From NCBI GenBank assembly GCA_016801885.1, contig CM028898.1:10436177-10500176 (forward strand): a stretch of 64,000 bases of DNA, read 5' to 3'. Each line of letters begins with the position of its first letter. Position 1 is the first letter of the stretch. Below are positions 1 to 12,000 of this stretch, piece after piece. The stretch is from Toxotes chatareus (lineage: Eukaryota; Chordata; Actinopteri; Toxotidae). The notes under the pieces were generated by a model. That model ran no database searches. It was given only the letters and a program-made list of their open reading frames with translations, and was not told where the DNA came from. The position numbers were made by a program, and so were the translations under genes.

Positions 1-3000
1 GACGGGAGCTTTTAGTGACTGAGGCACTCTGTTTTTCCAGGAATGTGTGGATGAAAACAGCACTTTAGTGTTAACCTTGAAGCATTGAGCACTGCTGCCT
101 TCAGAGTACGTGAGAACCCAGAAGGACCACAAAACAAATTATTGAACCTGCAGGCTGCAAGTAAAATTACCTCCCTTTCTGCCTCTTTATTTCCATGAGT
201 AACCCTTCATAGTTTATGTTGACAGAATATTAAAGAGGAGGGTGAGAGAGGATAGAAAAAGGGTACATTCATCAGTCCATCTCCTAGTCAGAATTTATTT
301 TCCTTTCTCTGTGGACCACTGCCTTTATGAATGACATCCAAGTAAACAGACTCACATTTCTGCATGAATTCCCTCTTAACACAGTATACATACTGAGCAT
401 GAGGTGTCTTGCCATCAAAACTATGATCTTCCACGAAGAACATTTTTTTCTTCTATCAGGTTTATCAGGGGAAAAACACACTGGTGTTTTCCATTGTTGC
501 TGCAATCGCTTCACCATTTCATTCAATCTAATTTTCTGGGTTACAGATACTCCACTTTATACCGTTAGATAAAAACATCTCCCTGGCATCCAGCAAAAAT
601 CACGACCACACTTAAGCAACGAAACAGCATGAGCTCTGATGTCCCTCAATATAAAATTCCATCTAACATTAATATGTTTTTTATTGCAGAGATAAGAACA
701 TGATGTGGTCTTGAGGTAAAGTATTACCAGCTAGTTGGAAAAGTTGAGAAGACAGCTGGTGCAGGAAATGCAGACGAGAAATGAGATATTTGGCTAATTT
801 CAATTAACATGATCCAAATTAAGCAGCTGCTGGTATTTATGTCACAGAATATGCCGTGAATCTGCTAGACTGAATTTAATAAGAATACCTAAAATTAAAC
901 AATTCAGCTCCTTGATGCACTGAGTGAGGAAAGAGACACGAGCAAATATCTTAGTGGTGAAAGTAATCACAGTCTAAATTATTCTGTATAGGCATTTCTA
1001 CTTCTGATGTATTGTCTGATATTCCTCTGATTTGTCCTCTCTTCATTCTTGGCTCAGATTTATTACAGCGCAGTTTAGAATTGGTTTCATTTTCTTTTCA
1101 ACCTGTGGCGTCAGATAGGGGCGTAAAACCTTAAAATCCCAGCTTATCATATTCTCTCAAAACTCGACCTATCAAAAACCCAGACTTATCTTGTAAGTCT
1201 CCCACATCTCCTTGGTACGAGTTGTCATTCTTGGCCAGGTAGTTGACCCCGGGTTGCCCCTCACTGCTCTGCTCCTCAGCCCTCCCTGAGGTGTCTCTTG
1301 TTTGTGATTCACGTTCTTATCTCCTCGGTGCATACAGTGAGGTAGACCGCACAGACGCAGGTCACAGGACCAATCGCAGCCACACATCTGAGTGAATTAT
1401 TCAAATTGCCAAGAGCCAAGAGATGCATTCAACCTTTTCCTCTTTCGAGAAAGGATGGCTGGTCAGGCAGCAGTCGCTGCAGATCAGACAGTCATTTAGA
1501 TTGGACAAAAATGTAATTTGTTCTCATATCTGATTTTATTGTAATGGCTGTAATAGTGACTTGGTAATGACCTGATGTCCATCTTGTGCCGTGCGCGGCT
1601 TAAGTTAATGAAATCACAATGAGCAGCGGCTCATGTGTCCTAAATGGATTACATAGATCATATTTTTTCCTGTGATTGTAATAAAGTGCATGTACGTGTG
1701 GAGGTGTTGACACAAGGTAGCAGAAAAAGACAGGCAACAGTGGCGTTGTCTGAACATCGCAAATACCGGAGCTAAAGGTAACAGGGTGGAAATCAATTAC
1801 ATGGTTGGCTCACCTAATTGATATCCACCTCAGCATGAAGATAGATAGCACCCCCAGTAATATTAAGGCGGAAGCTTTAGCTGACTAGAGCGAACTATTG
1901 TACAGAGTACTATGAAATGGAATTAAATTATGTGTGAAAATGTAAAAAAAAAAAAAACAACATTCCAATTTGAATACATTATAAACAACACCGTATGTTT
2001 TGATTTAAGTTGAACCTGTCTGGAGAGGCAAATGTTAACAAGCTCAAAAAATACTTTATTTCAGTGTGTTATTTTTCAAAATATTTAATAGTTTCCCGCA
2101 GACCATTCATCCTCAGTTGATGAACTGTGCTGCTGCTGCAGTTACGATAAATGGTAAAAGGTTGTCACTCTGCCAAGTCTAGCAGAGAATAATGCAAACA
2201 CTGCACAGTCGCACAAACCATAAGTTTGCCTTAAATGAGGTAGATGTTTCCTCAGATTGGACAAGCAGCGCTTTGACGCCAGTAGCATTTTTTTTTTTTT
2301 ACTGCTGAGAGACAAGCCCCACATTGAGCCACACAAAACATTATTTTCTGAGGACATAATTATCTGAGTTACAACAACTCGGCATGAAGTCTTACCAACC
2401 TGCTTTTGTGTTTCGCTGCTCACTGCCTGCACTATCCAAAAATGCCATTTACAGTAATCATGCTGTACATGCTCAACTGCTAGTTTTTGAGAGTGATACT
2501 TTTGTTCAGTTAATTTCCATTTTGTACTGTAAGTTAATATTTTAAAGATGCATTAAATGATGCAGTAAATTGCATCTTGCACACTTTAGGCCATTCAGTT
2601 TACTGTTTTGTAAGCGTCAAAGATACATCATTCACAGAGTGAAATCAGGGGAGCAGTTTGTGAAATCATGCATGACTAACAAATGATCAAAACACTTCCA
2701 CAGCTCATCTTACATACTTACACTCCACCCACTAGTTTATCCATAGAAGAGCATGACCCCTTACTGCGATTCAGGTAAAAAGGTATAATTTTGTTATTTT
2801 CCTCATGCTGAGAATTCAAAAGTGCAATCCTCAAGGTGAGATTCTAAAGGCAAAACCTCATTCAACCTCAAATTATGTAAGTGCCCAGACTTGACAGAAA
2901 AAATAAAAATAAAAAAGACAGTGAGAGGGTATCTGCAGCGTTTCTCACAGATAAGCATTTTCACTTCTGTAAAGCTAAAAGTTGTCTTAAAACCTCTACC

Positions 3001-4829
3001 TACTGTAGGCGAGTGGGTGATACTGTCTCATTAGTTTTTAAATGACACTTTACAGCCAGTGACAGAATGACACAATAGGGGAGAGAAGTATATTTTCTGT
3101 TAGAGACTCTGAACCAAGACTTTCATTAATACATGCTAATGTAGGTTTGTGCTTTTAAAACGGAGCTGAGTTCCAGACTCACTGCTAATGAAATACCATG
3201 CACGCCCAAAGATATTTCTATTCAAGCTGACTGGTTTTTAAAAAGATAACCATGTGTATTTGATGGCTACGAACATGATATTGTGCATTTAAATGTAGCA
3301 CTAGTTAGCCACAGTATCACAAACAATTACGTTACAGCAGATAAATGCACAAGTTCACCCTTTCCTTCTCTTGCTGACCTAGTAGTTTATGCTTATGTAA
3401 CACATGCCAAATACAGAATTTATTATTGATGCACATGATCTGTAATCTTTAGAATGCGAGAAGAATATTTTCTTTTAGCCCTTTGTTATTATAAGCATTG
3501 CACTGATATTAGATGCTGTCTCAACTGAGGTTTTGGCAGAGCACCGTCCCCCTCGGGCATTTAAATGACTCAACAGAAATCAATTCTCATTTCCTTCATG
3601 GTCACATTGTTAAAGTCAGTGTTTTTGTTGGAACATCACATTTTTGTCATCAAAACTTCACTCTGGTTCGTTCTCCGTGGTAGAATGACTCATCAGCCAT
3701 CCGGGTCCAGGTGGACTGATACCTGTACCTCTGGCCTGTTTCTATCCTGGGCTAATTGATGATACATAAAGATGACTTGGGGCATGCCTGTACTTGAGCA
3801 CAGGTTTATTCAAAACTTTGGCTGCTGTGGCCTATTAGCACAGTGAAAAAGTACACCATGGACTTTTGACATCTTCCTGCTGATGCAACTCCTGAGTGTT
3901 GTGGTTTGTTAGGACAGTGAAGCACCGAAACTGAACTGGCGACAGGCGACATCTATATATTTATTCATCCACTGATTCTAACTAGTACTTACTATTCTAT
4001 TTAATACTTACTGTACTTAATATGGAAGTATGGACTCATATTGTGTCTTTTGATAAAAATAGAACCTGCATGAATGAAACATGTAATTTTTAATTTGTAA
4101 TGTATTTGCTAACTAAGTCCCCTTCCATTTGAAATGTGTTTTGCTTGCTACTTCACTTGGAAGACATATTGTTCAGCGGTTAAACTTTTGAAATGAGAAA
4201 TATTTGCACATTCATAGATTCTGGATTTTTCCCTCAGGGGTGAGGTGCACAACAGATGTAATTTTAAGAATTTTCAACCACCCAATTGAACTTTTTTTTT
4301 GAGGGGGATTGTGTGTGCCACTGTGTATTAAGTGTTTTATATAAATAACCTTCGGCAGTCTGTCTCTGGGCTAACACATGCTAAATCAAGCAAACACACA
4401 TGATTCAAATTCTGAATTCTGATTTCAGTTAAATTAAACACAAAGAAGCACAAAGGCAATTTATCAAGTTTGCATGATGCCCACAAACATGCAGATAAAT
4501 AAAACAAATGTGGGACTCTAACTACCGTAAGTTGGAATAAGGCTAATTAACAAGGCACAATACCACCTAGCTGGTAGATAGGGTTAGTGAAGAGTGTTAG
4601 TCCACTTTTGGCTCCTTATATTTAAAACTCAGGGAATAAAAGTACCTTCAGGCAGCAGAAACTTAGATGGCTGTGAAAAGTAGGTTAGATATTGCACACT
4701 GTATGGCATCCCACACTTAGTATCTGCTAAAATGTCTGAGTCATAAATAGTGCAGAAAAGGTTCACCATGGTGAGGTGTCATATGGTCTAGGTGTACAAT
4801 TATCCAAGGCAGAGGAAGAGGACACCTAT

Positions 4830-4830
<1 letters not shown>
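1..4830. other. intergenic DNA, no gene seen
   Basis: AT-rich sequence with stop codons in all frames. The longest open frames are below 100 codons and resemble no protein family I know. It holds short poly-A/T runs (near 1944 and 2290). I see no splice-bounded exon, RNA gene or recognisable transposon. Left-edge bases show an acceptor-like sequence (pyrimidines then CAG at about 38-40), but the frame behind it is quickly closed. Confidence 0.6.

Positions 4831-4861
<31 letters not shown>
4831..4861. repeat. (GTAA)n microsatellite, retroelement tail
   Basis: About seven perfect tandem copies of the tetranucleotide AAGT/GTAA. On the minus strand it reads (ACTT)n directly after a sequence resembling a LINE 3' end, so it is probably the simple-repeat tail of the element described next rather than an independent microsatellite. 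Confidence 0.9.
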
Positions 4862-4864
<3 letters not shown>

Positions 4865-5225
4865 GTATTCGTACAGCACCTTTCACAGATAGAAAATCAA
4901 AAGAGCTTTACATCATTAAAAAATACACAATTGAAAAGAATATTAAAAATAGCCATTATAATAAACAGTACAAGGCTGACAGAACCACAGCAACGACAAA
5001 CAAAAGAGGACAGAGACACAAAAAACAAGTACAAGCCTGCATGATCCATAATTAACCCACAGACATAAGGTCTCATTTAAACTTAAAATGATGAACACCC
5101 CAAGGATTCGTTCTGCTCTACAGATGGCCTCCCAATACTTAAAAGTATCTGAACCAGCATCCCCATTCTGCTCGAGTCCAATAAAACAAGCCTTTAATTT
5201 GTGGAGGGCATTCTGCAGGACCACA
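4862..5225 (-). mobile_element. LINE-like retroelement 3' end (degenerate)
   Basis: Read on the minus strand, the segment ends with a 'taaagctctttt ... gtgaaaggtgctgtacgaata' motif followed by the (ACTT)n tail. This resembles the 'AAAGCactTTgaa...gaaatGTGCTaTAtaAATA' 3' ends of L2/Rex-type non-LTR retroelements and their partner SINEs in fish. The minus frame 4943-5224 is open for 93 codons but shows no reverse-transcriptase or endonuclease motif, so only a 3' piece is present. The 5' limit is uncertain. The class call rests on remembered 3'-end patterns, not a database match. Confidence 0.45.
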
Positions 5226-6390
5226 GGCTAATCCCCTGCTTCCTGGCTTTAATGTGGGGATATCCTATAATGCAGCAATAATAATATTCACAGTGATATT
5301 AGTTGTTTCAGGTGTGAATTAAGTGAAACAGTGAAAAACTGATTTGTGTTAAGCCAGGCCATTTCAGGATTTACTTTGAGATTTTTGAAATAATGAAGTA
5401 TTCAGTGATTAAATCCCTTTCAATTTACTATTCACGGTTAATTTAAATTAATAATTTGTGAGCTAAAAAAAAACAAACAAACAAAAAAGCTTGTTATTTC
5501 AAGATTACTAGGAAACAAAATTGAAAACATATCTTTCTTTATGTCATCTCAATCATACCTGGTATTTATCTGACAACAAACACACAAAAAAAGCAAAATA
5601 TGTCAATCTTTTAAGTTGCAGTTTAAACCAGTAATTCCTTTAAGGCAGATAACTGTCTTCTCAGCTAAGGGAAACCCACACACAAAGCAGACTGCAAGTC
5701 AGACAAGTCTCAGAAGAACCATTGTCATCATGCATACTCTGCAGCAACCATACTTTAAGATTTAATTGAGAGCTCTGGATACCCAGAAAAATCCTGGACC
5801 TCATGGACTGCAGGCTCATCACGGTGGCCTAGCAGCAACGAGCGTCTACAGGGATTTGTGGTTTGGGATTACAGCAGAACACAGACATTCTTCTGAAGCA
5901 GCCAAGAAGAGCAGCCAGTGACTTATTGAAAAGAAAAGACACCAGCTGGAGTGTAAAATATGGAAATCTATCTCATGACTATTCCAGGAACCATATGATG
6001 GCTTACCTAAGGTAGCACGGTCTCATTGTCATGTGCTTTATAAAAACGCTGTGTAAATATTCCTATTCTCCTAATACAACTTGATTTCTTAAGGCTAAAT
6101 TCCGATAGCAAAATTCATTCTGGGTCTTATTTTTCTGTAAGTTGATGTTTTGAAAGCAGGTTCTTCAGCTTCTTAAACACAACCTGAATAAGTTTGTCAG
6201 TCAGCTGGGTAAACAATTTATGAATTCAAAGTTATGTAAACATGTTACTGCACTGCACCTCTACCACGTGCTTTAGTTGCCTAACTATAAAAATACCTTA
6301 TTTATAGTGCATTTGCCATAACCATGATCCATGCCTAACCTTAATTATACTGTAATTTCCAAGAAAGATATTGTCACATTAAATTGTCCC
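5226..6390. other. intergenic DNA, no gene seen
   Basis: AT-rich, with A/C-rich simple stretches (around 5466-5490 and 5580-5595). No open frame or RNA gene is supported. Confidence 0.55.
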
Positions 6391-6929
6391 GCTAACATGC
6401 TCACAGTGACTGTCCTAACAAGATGATGCTAATGTTTACCATGCTCACCAACTTTGTTATACATGTTAGAATGGTAACGTTTGCTAATTAGCCATAAACA
6501 CAAAGGGATTTGGTCTTAAACCAAAGTATTAGACAAAGTGAAAATTTGTCCTGATGGTGGTTTTAAATTAAAAGTCAGGGGGTCACCAAAGTTACTGTAA
6601 TTCATCATCATCATGCCAATCCATCCGTTAGTCACCGAGACATTTCACTCAAAACCTTCTGGTGACGCTAGAGGAAAAGTTGGGGAATCAGAGAGGTAAT
6701 TGTGGTCAGGGAACCATGGATATCTATACCAGACTGAATGACATCTATCTAATAGTTGTCGAGACATTTCACAAAAATGACCCCAAAAATGTCAACCTCA
6801 TTGCGGTGCCAGAGGAAAAGTCAGGGCAATCCATCCAATTGTTGTGGAGATATTTCAGCCTGGACCAAAGTGGTGGACAGATCGACCCCCTGACAGTGGC
6901 ACCCCCGGAGCCACACTGCTAACGTGGCT
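6391..6929 (+). repeat. percomorph dispersed repeat, copy 1
   Basis: The segment starts with gctaacatgctcaca. It then contains the ordered motifs gtttaccatg, tttgctaattagc, aaaccaaagtatt, gtcctgatggtgg, aaaagtcaggg, caatccatcc, gttgtcgagacattt and ctggaccaaagtggtgga, and closes with gagccacactgctaacgtggct. I recognise this order from a very common interspersed repeat of perch-like fishes. An internal module (gaggaaaagt..., caatccatcc, gttgt-gagatattt) occurs more than once inside the unit, as in the family. The 86-codon frame at 6662-6922 lies within the repeat and is not a gene. I do not know its formal classification. It shows no coding capacity and is probably non-autonomous. Confidence 0.8.
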
Positions 6930-8367
6930 TAAGACAACGTCATTCAGCATCATTTGTTTTGCATGACTGATCGAAATCAAAGTTTCTGTCTGGTGGAAGG
7001 GTTGAAAAGTAAAGGCTGAATAATTTTCCTGAAATAATGCTTTAACTGCTGTGATGAGGTCCGAGAAGAAAGAACTACTGCAGGTCAAGCTAGGTAGATT
7101 ATACTTACAGAGAACCACAGGAAGGTTTGAAGAAAGCAATGAAAAACCTGAAAAAATCAAAAGATACAAAATAAGATATAGGACAAATGCAACTGCAGTA
7201 AAGACAGGCAGAGCTAATTTGCATGAGAGGGAGACAGAGGGAGAGTGTGTGTAATTGTGATTGCGCATGTGTACAATACATCACTGCCTGTGTGTGTGGG
7301 CACACACAACAGCATATCCACTAATCACATCCAGTCAGACAACAATACCAGCACAGCCTGCAGGAGAAAGTGAAGCACAGGACGCAGGCTGCAAGCTGTG
7401 CTGAATTTCAGGTCTGGAGTGAGGATTTGAAAACTGTCGAGTCTGAATCACTGACAAGGACAAGACGCTTGTTCCTGAGGTAGGAGGCCCTACAGGAAAA
7501 GACTCTGCCCCCTACCTGTTTTCTTTCTGATATATAGATTTCCTTGCAGTCCTGCAACTGGAGAGTGAACAGTGCAGTTGGGCTTACAGGGACTGAATCA
7601 ATAAGTCGTACAGTATATTGAGGAGCAGGGACGGGTAATATCTTGAAAACACACAGACAGAGACAGAAGGCGTGGGTTTTATTTTCTGGTTTGCATACAT
7701 ACTGTGGCTGCTGAGATTTGATTATGTTGGATATGCGTGGAGTTGGGGTGGGTGTATGCATAAGAAGAGCCAACTCTGAGGCAGACAGGTCAATTTTTCT
7801 AGATTGATAAATTACATAGCATACAGTGCCTTCTCACTCAGTTGACACTGTTACATATTACTTACTTTAACATCTTGAGTCTCCCATGCAAGTATTCTTA
7901 TGTGTTTTCTATCTGTATTTTCGCTATAAAATGTGAGAATATCACAGCTGATTTGCATGGTGCTAAAGAAGTGGTAAAATGCTATTTGGCAAGATTCGTA
8001 ATGGTACTGATAAGGAAAATAGAGTTGTTTATGTTTCCCACAATCACATTAGTATGGTAGGCATTATATTCTGAAATAGTGATATTTAGATATTGAATTG
8101 TCATTTGTTTATTTCACACTTAATCATTCACTCTTGAAGTATTTACAGTCTGACCAACTAAATCAGAGGCACTGCTGCAGACCCTGAAAGACTGTGTCTT
8201 AGGGGACTGATGCTGACATTGTTGGGTAACACTAAATGATTTGAGATGACAGCTACAGCAGAAAACTAAATTTACTATAAAGTATGATGACTAATTTAGA
8301 AGCGGTTATAATTTTGGATCCCAACATGTTCTCCCACGTTTTAATAGCAGCACAACCAGATCCTTTG

Positions 8368-8371
<4 letters not shown>
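6930..8371. other. intergenic DNA, no gene seen
   Basis: The overlapping open frames on both strands (7051-7773) are low-complexity (purine-rich on +, Ser/Leu/Cys-rich on -). None has a recognisable domain or splice support. Confidence 0.55.

Positions 8372-8415
<44 letters not shown>
8372..8415. repeat. (CA)22 microsatellite
   Basis: Perfect uninterrupted CA dinucleotide repeat of about 44 bp, likely polymorphic. Confidence 0.97.
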
Positions 8416-8418
<3 letters not shown>

Positions 8419-8879
8419 TACTTGAAGGGCCGCTTAGAGTAAATTTTTCTAAATCTTGTAGGAAGACGGCCAAAAAAGTCTTTAAGAAAGGTTTTCAGTG
8501 CACAAGGTTGTTACCTTTTCAAGGCCGCTACCACAGTTTGTTTAAAACTTTCATCTCACATTTGCCATCTCTTACTGCATATTCTAATGCACTGATACTC
8601 TGAACAAGGACAGATTCCACTGTTCTTGTGATTTGTTTTGTAATGAACACTTAGTGCCCCGAAAGGCATCCTCGTCACTGAAACGACCAACACAGGAAGC
8701 AGGTCTAGACACACAAATTAAAATTAATTCCTGGATTGTCAATAGCGATTCAAGGGCTGCATCCAGGTGAGGCTTTAGCTAAAGCTTTTTCTGCATTTGG
8801 GAAAGGTTGGCCTTCCAGGTGGATGACTAGCTTAGCGTGAATAGCCTTTATTGTGCGCTCAGCAACGGCTTAATGGCTC
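8416..8879. other. intergenic DNA, no gene seen
   Basis: AT-rich stretch between the CA repeat and the local CpG cluster. No coding frame or repeat is recognised. Confidence 0.5.
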
Positions 8880-9012
8880 GAGTCTCCGTGATATCATGTG
8901 GTGGCGTATAAATAGCCACGGCACTTTGCAGGACATTTCGCGCGTAATATCTACGTATTTCAAGCTTTTCGTGTGTCATTTAACGCCGCTCAGTCCTGCG
9001 TGTCGTTTAAAG
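8880..9012 (+). promoter_or_regulatory. isolated CpG cluster with TATA-like box
   Basis: About a dozen CpGs fall in some 130 bp, including TTCGCGCG, while the surrounding kilobases are CpG-poor. A TATAAATAG sequence (8907-8915) lies between the inverted pentamers GTGGC (8901-8905) and GCCAC (8915-8919). A TATA box there would put initiation near 8937, just at the CpG-dense part. No open frame of note follows. It could be a core promoter of an unannotated non-coding transcript, an enhancer-type element, or a coincidence in a decayed repeat. Confidence 0.3.
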
Positions 9013-12000
9013 TTGTTTTAGTTAAGGTTAGGCTTTAGCAGAGAAATGACATGGTGTGAAATGGCACGTGAAAAGCAAAAAGCGCATAGTGATAACACGA
9101 GAGACACCATTTGTTGATACCAGCCTGCTTAAGTGTCTGCATTTGACTCCAATTACCAACACCACCATTTGTGCTCACATTTTAGGAAGGGGAATAAAAC
9201 TGAGGGCAGTTCAGAGAATGAAGTGATGCTTATCTTTTAAACAATTTCCTCAATCAAGAGCATCAGACAGTTATGCAGCAAATGGAGTCAAGGAGAACAG
9301 GAGCATATGAGCATTACTGCAAATGACTGAACCGAAGTGACAAGGGGTGTCACACTGAGATATAAATGGTAAAGTCACATACTCGTGGACTGCACATCAT
9401 TAGACTGTATTAACACCTTCACAGCGGACTAATTCTTGGGTGTGATGTAAATAATGAGCCAGAACAACACTGTGAAACTTACTTCAGTCTACAAATGATA
9501 CAAATGCTTCCTGAAATAGGTTGTCAGAATCACTGACATGTAATAACTCCCAAAGTAGCGGTCTGATATCAGAACTGGTCACCAAATCTGCCAGAAAGTA
9601 GCACATTCTTGACAAAAATAGATGTATGGGCACGGGTTAATAATTAATGAATGTCAACGCTCTCTTATTTAATCAGGTTTGGACACAGAGTGTATGTCAC
9701 AGGCCAAACAATTCATCTTGCTTTTTGATTCCATATATTTCTGATTAATTTTATCTTTTGTGTTGCATTAGCATAAAAATCCACAGAACAGCAGGAAGGC
9801 AATCACTGTATCCTAACACAACCGGCTCAGCTGAGTCATAGACTACAGTCGTACTCTCCGTATTTGGGACTGAAAACAATAATTACTGAGAGAGTGAATC
9901 TGAATTTGTAGTGTTGAAGTAAATAGAGTATATATTTCCTTTGGTGGCTCCGCATAGCCTTGAACATTGCCTGTAACCATAGCAATATTAAAGTGCAGAG
10001 CAAAGACGGTGACTTCAGAAAGCATTTAGAGGAGGGTGAATTTATCCATCAGGGTGTGATAATACAGACAGCGACTTCAAATGCTTTTCCTCTTCATACA
10101 CATACAGGTTTGTGTCTCCTCCACACCAAACATGGACAACATGGAGGACAAACATAAACAGGGTTGAAACTAGAGCTGTACTCATGCATTAGTTAAACAA
10201 TTAATTGCCAAATATGCATTGTGCATTGAACATTTTTCTGTTTCTACTTAAATGTGAAGTTTTCCTACTTTTCTCTTTGTTATGTCTTTGTAAGTTATTT
10301 TTGGGTTTCAGACAGATGGTTGGTCATAATAAGCATTAAGAAGACATCACCTTGAACTGAATTTGAAATTTAAGATTTTTAATTAAATTTTTTAATAATA
10401 ATACTAATAGTAACTCATTTTGACAAAGCACTTTTCAAAGTACTCATGTGTTATAGAATTTTTAAAAATTTAGCTGCAACTGTAGGCCTATTAGTTGCAA
10501 AAGTGCAAATTTTTCATTTATTAAATGACAATAACAAATAACAAATAACATAAAAATGAGTTGCACCGGTGATTAAAAAGTTTCTTATCTCTTGTCTCTA
10601 TGCTACTGGCACCCAGCCTAAAAACAAATGAGCTTTTGTGACATTGCTAACGACTGGCCACACAAACCTATTAGTTATCCATACTTCTGGGCATGGGCAA
10701 CTAATCGGATGCACATTCATCAGCAGAAATCTGATGAATCTGCTTTTGAATATTTCAAGATGTCCTCCAGGTCAAAAACCAAATTTAGGTAGTTACTTTA
10801 GTCGTAGAATGTTCACTTAAAACCAAACTCTGTGAATTTGACATGATTTAGGACTTCCAGACGTCTATATCTGCACAGAGTGAAGCAGGCACATTCTCAC
10901 TGTGCACCCTTTCCAACTTTATCAGTGTAGAAAGCGGAAAGAGCCTTCAGGATGTGTGATGGACCTAATTCACTACAACATCTAATTGAAAGTGCTTTCT
11001 TGATAAGAGTAAAAACGGTGAACGACTTTTTTAAAGAATAAGGAATAAGTGTTCATTAATGTGATTAATGTAACTTATGTGATCTATTTTCCGAACTTTT
11101 TTTTTTTTCCCCAAAGTTTAAAATCCTGTTCATGTGCACCCAGTTCATGATTTATTCTAATGGTAAACTATTTCATGTCATGTTTAAAGAACTTCACAAA
11201 GGTACTTAGTGCCATGGGGTGCAGAATACCCACTGTGTAAACAAAGCAAACGGCCACCCCTCAAAAAAAAATTTTTGTGAAGCAGGAGGAAGGCCTTTGA
11301 GATGATTACATGCCTTTATTTCCTCCTTCCAGCAACAAATTGGAATGAAATGATCTCTCATGGTGATAGATGAGAAAATCATTGCTCAGTGCCTGCTGGG
11401 TGATTTCCTTATTTTATCTCTCATTTCAAACACCATAGCTGGTAACTGAGCTGGGTACAAAAGACAACATTCAATTTCACTCTAAATCCCACAACAGTCT
11501 TTTGTTTTCACATAGCAGGAAACTCCGGGACAATGCCCTGTGGCTGCCGGAGACGAAGGCCTAACGGTATGCAGCCATCACGGTCACACCTGAATGGAAC
11601 TGTGGCCACATTTAAAACCGAGAGGGCCTTCCTCTAATCTCTGGTTCTTTGTGAGGAGCAAGGTGCTGAGCTTTCTGTGTCCCCCATCTGTTTCCATTCA
11701 TCCATCCATCATGAAATCCCTCCTTTATATAATTTATGATGCACAGTTTTCAATGTTGCAGCAATTTTACATTTTTCCCATGTAAATCACATTCTATTCT
11801 TTGTTTATTACATTGTCTCCTACGTTTCTACATTCTACACTGTACAATACCATCTCTTAGTTGTATCTCTATTCAGAAACTCTCATCAGCATCTGTCATG
11901 TAAAATGCCTTAGCAGATTTCTGTTATTGTTCTTCTCCAGCCTTAGTGATCTCTGCCACTAAGGCTTTTACACTGGGAAGAAGGTGCACATTTTCTCTGG

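Noticed and set aside
6662..6922. 86-codon plus frame
   Set aside because: Lies entirely within the dispersed repeat copy 1.
6855..7268. 137-codon minus frame, the longest in the window
   Set aside because: Starts inside a repeat and runs through low-complexity Ser/Leu/Phe-rich sequence. It has no domain and no splice context.
7494..7510. CTCF-like sequence GTAGGGGGCAG on the minus strand
   Set aside because: The first half of the core (CCAS) does not fit, so it is weaker than the two motifs near gfra1.
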